A stretch of 42,719 nucleotides of DNA, from assembly GCA_016125005.1 (NCBI GenBank), contig WGMQ01000016.1, positions 1-42,719 of the forward strand, given 5' to 3'. The notes below the pieces were generated by a model. That model worked only from the letters and a program-made list of their open reading frames with translations. It had not been told where the DNA came from and made no database searches. Origin of the DNA: a bacterium (GTDB taxonomy: Bacteria; Sumerlaeota; Sumerlaeia; SLMS01). This document shows, piece after piece, positions 38,769 through 42,719 of this stretch. Every line of letters starts with the position of its first letter. Positions within the stretch are counted from its first letter, which is position 1. A program made the translations under genes and the position numbers.

Positions 38769-40381
38769 TTCTTGTGGGCCGTGCCGTCTCTCTTAGACGG
38801 AGGAAGCACCAACTCGGGTTCGGGAATCAAGGTCCCCATCGCGGCGCGCAGCCGATAAGTACCAACGATGTAGTCGATAACGGCGGAAATCAGGTCGGTT
38901 TGGGCACGACGCAGAGCCGATTCTGCGTCGATCACGTCGAAGTTGTCCGCCAAACCGCGCTTGAACTTTGCCTGCGCCACGGCGAGCTGCCCCTGCGCCT
39001 GGCGAATCTGCTCCGTCTGGTTGTCGATCCGCTTGGCGGAGCGCTCTAGGCTTCGGATCTCGCGGCGCACCTGGCGGACAATCTCGTCGCGCTGCGCGTC
39101 CTCGGAACGCTCCGCGGTGCGAACTGCGACCTGGGTCTGCGCATAGGCGGCGCGTTCGGCAGTGCGCCGCAAGTCCGTGCTGGTTGTCACGGAGGCACCC
39201 CAGACGTCCTCGGAATAATTCCGATCCTCGCCGAGGCTCTCTTCATCATCGTAGCGCAGATAGTTAAGCGACAGATCGAGCTGCGGCAGGATGTTGTGCT
39301 TCGCGACGCGGACCGCGCGACGGGTTTCCTGGATGGTGTCGGCCGCCTGGTCGAGTTCCACGCGATGATCCAGCGCCACATCCACCGCGGCCGCCGGAGG
39401 GATCGTCAGTAGCGAGTAGGAGAGCGGCGCGTCGACGTCCAGCGGGGTCTCCAGCGGCACGTCGATCAGGATACGCAAATTGTCCAGCGCGTCTCCGAGG
39501 GCCAATTCCGCCGCTTGCAGGCTTTCCTCTGCCTGCTTCAGCTCTATCTCCGCGCGGTACCGGTCGACTCCTTCTCGCATCCCGAGCCGTTCCTTGGCGC
39601 GAGCCGCCTGCACCGCCAGGTTGAGACGCTCGACCGACTCCTCGTTGAGGCGCACCAGTTCTCGCTGGCGCACCACCTCGTAGGAGGCCGCCGTCGTTCG
39701 CAGCACCGTGTCGACGCGCGACAGGTGGAGCGCCCGCTGCGACGTGCGCCAACTAAACTCGGCGCTCTTGACGGAATTAAGATTCGCTTCCGGCGAGAGG
39801 CCCCGCAGCAGTGGCTGCGTGATCGTGCCGCCGACGCCGCTGCGATAGTTCTCATCGACGTCGCTGGTCCAGCCAACCTGCGGCCCCGCGGAGACCTGCG
39901 TCCCCGTCGCGAACTTTTTCTCAAGGGCCACCGATGTCCCAAAAGTCTGTTGCGTGTCCCCGCCCGACGAACCGCTGAGGCCGCCGGTCCCACGCGGGAC
40001 GATCTTCAGTTCGAACTCCGCATCGGCGGCGGCGATCGAGTACCACGAGCTGTCCACGCGATCGCGCACGTCGAGCATCGAGCGATTCCGCTCCAACGCT
40101 TGGTTGATCAACTGCTCGAGGGAGACGCCGCCGATCTGCGGTTGTGCGCTGATGACCGTGCCTGTGGTTTGCACATCCTTGGATAGAACGCGCTGCAACT
40201 CGGGAGGTGCGATTCCCGGGCTTTCAATCGCCCCCGGCACGGAGGCCGGTCCCTCCCATGGCTGAGCCTGAACACCCGCAGGTGGGGCGCTGGTGCCGCG
40301 GCATCCTGCCAGCAGGAACCCTCCTGCCAGCAGGACACCCAACACCTTCCATGCGGCAATGCCCTGCGGTCGATCAGTCAA
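38765..40381 (-). CDS. TolC-family outer-membrane efflux lipoprotein
   Basis: 538 residues from the TTG at 40381, which overlaps the previous gene's stop (TTGACTGA). The signal ends in the lipobox LLAGC (Cys27), so it is a lipid-anchored outer-membrane factor as in OprM/NodT relatives. After a 60-residue Pro/Gly-rich linker come the two OEP repeats: long alpha-helices with GVGGTITQPLLRG and NSVKSAEFSW, then NILPQLDLSLNYLRYDDEE and FKRGLADNFDVIDAESALRRAQTDL, the usual 'G..~~ldvl.Ae..l..A' motif. Earlier frames up to 40519 run inside the upstream gene and have no signal sequence. Forms the exit duct of the export unit. Confidence 0.9.
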   Translation of the reverse strand: MTDRPQGIAAWKVLGVLLAGGFLLAGCRGTSAPPAGVQAQPWEGPASVPGAIESPGIAPPELQRVLSKDVQTTGTVISAQPQIGGVSLEQLINQALERNRSMLDVRDRVDSSWYSIAAADAEFELKIVPRGTGGLSGSSGGDTQQTFGTSVALEKKFATGTQVSAGPQVGWTSDVDENYRSGVGGTITQPLLRGLSPEANLNSVKSAEFSWRTSQRALHLSRVDTVLRTTAASYEVVRQRELVRLNEESVERLNLAVQAARAKERLGMREGVDRYRAEIELKQAEESLQAAELALGDALDNLRILIDVPLETPLDVDAPLSYSLLTIPPAAAVDVALDHRVELDQAADTIQETRRAVRVAKHNILPQLDLSLNYLRYDDEESLGEDRNYSEDVWGASVTTSTDLRRTAERAAYAQTQVAVRTAERSEDAQRDEIVRQVRREIRSLERSAKRIDNQTEQIRQAQGQLAVAQAKFKRGLADNFDVIDAESALRRAQTDLISAVIDYIVGTYRLRAAMGTLIPEPELVLPPSKRDGTAHKK

Positions 40382-42719
40382 TCTGGAGAGTCGCCTGACG
40401 AAGGACTGATCCCGCCGCCGCGGAGCCCACCGACACCGCTCCGTCAAGCACGGGGCTGCCTGCCACTTCGGTTCCGTTGCGGAGCACCCGCACACGCGCC
40501 TGAACATCACCGGCCCCATCGGTCGCGCGATCCAGCACCAGTGAGAACTGGTAGCTGCCCGCCGCAGCGTTGCTCAGCACGATGCGGTCCTGTGCGGAGA
40601 CGGCACCGCTCGAACCGGCGTCGTCGCGTATATACGCGGAGCTGGCGCTCGGATCGATCAGTTCACCGGAAGGAGTCTGCACCCGCAGGTCGAGATCCAC
40701 CGCGCCCGTCCAGACCAGTTCAATCTCAAGGCGACCATCGGTGGTCGTGCCGCCGGACGGAGCCGTGTCGACCGAAGCGCCGGAGCCCTCCGCAACGACG
40801 GCAGCCTCGACGGTCCCGACCAGACGGGAAATGGGATTCGCGTTCTCGGCGCTGAAGGCCACGGAAGTTCCATTGAGCGAGTAGCCGCTCCGGCGAATAG
40901 CCAGCGCGCCACGCCACTTGCGGGGAAGTTCGAACGAGAAGGCGCCGTCCTGTGTGCTGACCGCCACGACGGGGGCGATCGCTCCGGAGGCGTCGGTCGC
41001 CGTCAGAATCACGGCCGGGACTGCCGTGCCGTCGGCTGTCACCGTGCGCCCGCCGACCGTCACCGTATCGAGTGCAAAGGTCAGAGAATCGCCCTTGGCA
41101 ACGGCGGAATCGGGAACGAAGCCATAGTCGCCGAGGCTCGGTGCGATGCGGGTGGAGCCATCCGCCACAACTTCGAGAGTAACCTCGCCCGTGCGGCTGA
41201 TGGTCGGCAGCGCCGTGGACTTCGATGCGGGCTGCACACCCAGCGATACCGTCTCGCTGCCCGGCGCGATCCCTCGAAGGTCAACAAACACGGTCTGGGT
41301 GGACTTCGTGGGCGAGAAGGTAAAGTTCAGCCCGCGTGCTGCGGCCGCGAGACTGGAAATGAAGTAGAACGAGTCGCCACTCGGGGTGGTAAAGGTGCCC
41401 ACGCCCGCAGGGGGCTGAGGCTCGATGGTGCCGGTGAAACCTTGGCCAAGGTTCATCGTGTAGATGCCCGACTGGTCGGTCGTGGAGGTACCGCGCTGGG
41501 TGAAGCCATCCTCGTCAATCGCGAGCACTGTGATACCGGCGACCGCCTGGCTGGCCGAGTCGCGGATGCGGCCCGCAACCTCATAGCTGGGAGCCTGAGA
41601 GGAACCACCGCTTCCGCCGCTGCCACCGCCGCCGGAAAGCGCCACGACGGCAACACCCGCCGCGACTGCTCCTGCGGCCCCAACCGCCACCACGGCACCA
41701 GTGTTCGCTCCGAGCGCAGCCGTGCCGCCCACCAGGGCCATGAATCCACCGAGCACCGAGATGCAGGGATCGGCTTCCCGCTTGAACGCGCTGTACTGTC
41801 TGGTCGGATAGGGCTGTGAGGACGACGGGGAGAAGTTCTCCTTCGTGGCCACTTCGTCATCGACCCTGAATCGCTCGCCGTCGGTCAGGACACCGCTGTA
41901 ACCATCCAGCAACATGCCCCCGACCTCGTCCGAGGGAGCGGGTTGCCGCGCCAAAGCTTCGAAGGTCTGGGGCGGCTGGGTACCGACTGCTTCGCTCGCG
42001 GGCTTGCCGTTGCCATCGCGCTGTTCCAGGGAGACGCGCACGAGGTCGTGATGAACGATGCCGTCGATCATCAGGGGATGATTGACCACGGCGTCCTGGG
42101 GTGCCAGCACCCGGCCTGCGTTCGCACGCCAAGCCTTGTCGACCTGTGTGCTGCGCGTCGCCAGCAGCACGCGGAAGTGCAACGCCGCCTGCTCCGCCCA
42201 GAGGGGAAGCGGCTGCATTTCGCTCTTCTCCACCTTCACCCGATCGTCCTCGGACCGAAGGATCCCGGGCGCATCCATCTTGATCAGTGAGTAAGGCTTG
42301 GCAGCCTTCTGGCCATCGTCCGTGCGATAGAGCAGGTACTCGATATAGAGCGTGCCCTTCCCGCCGGATGCATCCTCCTTGATGACGTAGGCACTGCTCA
42401 CCTGATTAAGGAGCCCACTGGACTGGATGTAGACGTGATCGGTGGCCATGCGCGCAAACATCGGCGCACCGCTTTGTTGATCGAGCGGATAGAGGGGTAC
42501 GGAACTGGCGCCGCTGTCATCCATGCGCGATTGCACGATGTAGAAGTCCGACTGCCCCACCTCGCCGTCTGGACCCTTTGTGGTGGAATCCGTATTTAGA
42601 AGTTTCGAGAAGGCCCCCGGCTTCCGCTCCTTGATCGAGGACTTGAAAGCAACACGATCCGGGAGGTTGCGTCCCAGCGGAAGCAGCGTGAAGTGCTTCA
42701 GTTGTGCCTCAAGGTCCCC
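40374..42719 (-). CDS. Large surface protein with glycine hinge and DUF2135-like C-terminus (5' end outside window)
   Basis: The frame continues without a stop past the GTG at 42560 to the window edge (it reads GDLEAQLKHFTLLPLGRNLP there), so at least 781 residues exist and the true start is outside. Visible order: a mixed N-terminal region of unknown fold (1-315), an Ala/Gly/Val-rich hydrophobic stretch (about 320-361, GTAALGANTGAVVAVGAAGA), a poly-Gly/Ser hinge (362-374), and a carboxypeptidase-regulatory-like beta domain (SYEVAGRIRDSASQAVAGIT). Further Ig-like domains follow, then a final domain with VDLDLRVQTPSGELID, resembling DUF2135/YfaP-type proteins. First gene of the export unit, coupled to the channel gene; it may be the pump's cargo or a surface partner. 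Function unknown. Confidence 0.75.
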   Translation of the reverse strand, partial: GDLEAQLKHFTLLPLGRNLPDRVAFKSSIKERKPGAFSKLLNTDSTTKGPDGEVGQSDFYIVQSRMDDSGASSVPLYPLDQQSGAPMFARMATDHVYIQSSGLLNQVSSAYVIKEDASGGKGTLYIEYLLYRTDDGQKAAKPYSLIKMDAPGILRSEDDRVKVEKSEMQPLPLWAEQAALHFRVLLATRSTQVDKAWRANAGRVLAPQDAVVNHPLMIDGIVHHDLVRVSLEQRDGNGKPASEAVGTQPPQTFEALARQPAPSDEVGGMLLDGYSGVLTDGERFRVDDEVATKENFSPSSSQPYPTRQYSAFKREADPCISVLGGFMALVGGTAALGANTGAVVAVGAAGAVAAGVAVVALSGGGGSGGSGGSSQAPSYEVAGRIRDSASQAVAGITVLAIDEDGFTQRGTSTTDQSGIYTMNLGQGFTGTIEPQPPAGVGTFTTPSGDSFYFISSLAAAARGLNFTFSPTKSTQTVFVDLRGIAPGSETVSLGVQPASKSTALPTISRTGEVTLEVVADGSTRIAPSLGDYGFVPDSAVAKGDSLTFALDTVTVGGRTVTADGTAVPAVILTATDASGAIAPVVAVSTQDGAFSFELPRKWRGALAIRRSGYSLNGTSVAFSAENANPISRLVGTVEAAVVAEGSGASVDTAPSGGTTTDGRLEIELVWTGAVDLDLRVQTPSGELIDPSASSAYIRDDAGSSGAVSAQDRIVLSNAAAGSYQFSLVLDRATDGAGDVQARVRVLRNGTEVAGSPVLDGAVSVGSAAAGSVLRQATLQID

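Noticed and set aside
37461..38858. 465-residue plus-strand frame opposite the adaptor gene
   Set aside because: Arg/His/Leu-rich antisense shadow; the minus-strand adaptor has full domain structure.
1..42719. tRNA, rRNA, CRISPR array, insertion sequence or transposase
   Set aside because: Looked for T-arm/GTTCGANTC patterns, regularly spaced repeats and transposase motifs by eye; none found. A covariance or profile search could still find something small.

Overview
The window comes from a GC-rich (by eye about 60-65%) diderm bacterium. A MurE with the DNPR motif of meso-diaminopimelate-adding enzymes and a complete tripartite efflux system with an outer-membrane factor both imply a Gram-negative-type envelope. 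The noncoding stretches carry short hairpin and 'GCAGATT'-type repeats, and there are secreted choice-of-anchor and dockerin-like proteins. These fit uncultured PVC- or FCB-adjacent lineages (Planctomycetota, Lentisphaerota or Sumerlaeota-like), but I cannot fix the phylum from sequence alone.

Layout. 1-469 (-): the start of a family 4-like glycosyltransferase running off the left edge. 470-790: divergent intergenic region with a candidate promoter and three GGG boxes on a 10-bp period, a likely MraZ operator. 791-17759 (+): a long dcw cluster, mraZ-rsmH-ftsL-ftsI(PASTA)-murE-murF-mraY-murD-ftsW-murG-murC-murB-ftsQ-ftsA, mostly with 4-nt start/stop overlaps. It encodes the cytoplasmic steps from UDP-MurNAc to lipid II plus septal synthesis and divisome proteins. 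ddl and ftsZ are absent from their usual places. 17763-18851 (-): a soluble receiver-histidine kinase, convergent to ftsA. 18852-20177: a noncoding repeat island built of modular direct repeats and chains of small hairpins. 20178-21454 (+): a possible 45-residue gene overlapping a secreted dockerin-like protein whose last codons start a 146-bp tandem duplication.

21837-24830 (+): rpsO and pnp, separated by a strong terminator; PNPase ends in an RGG/RGD-rich tail. 24990-26803 (+): a B12-binding radical SAM protein and a 68-residue partner. 27080-29137 (-): a secreted beta-helix protein. 29610-31544 (+): a membrane TPR protein and ribulose-phosphate epimerase. 31560-35345 (-): GT-C glycosyltransferase, membrane-bound metallophosphoesterase and a receiver/NTF2-like regulator. 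35422-42719 (-): a tightly coupled unit of a large glycine-hinged surface protein (5' end outside the window), an outer-membrane lipoprotein channel, a lipoprotein adaptor, an ABC ATPase and a MacB-like permease.

Together the genes centre on building, dividing and decorating the cell envelope. The least explained parts are the hairpin-repeat island at 19.0-20.05 kb, the heptamer-rich gaps inside the dcw cluster, and the surface-protein/efflux operon. Functions are assigned from motifs read by eye; no database search was run.
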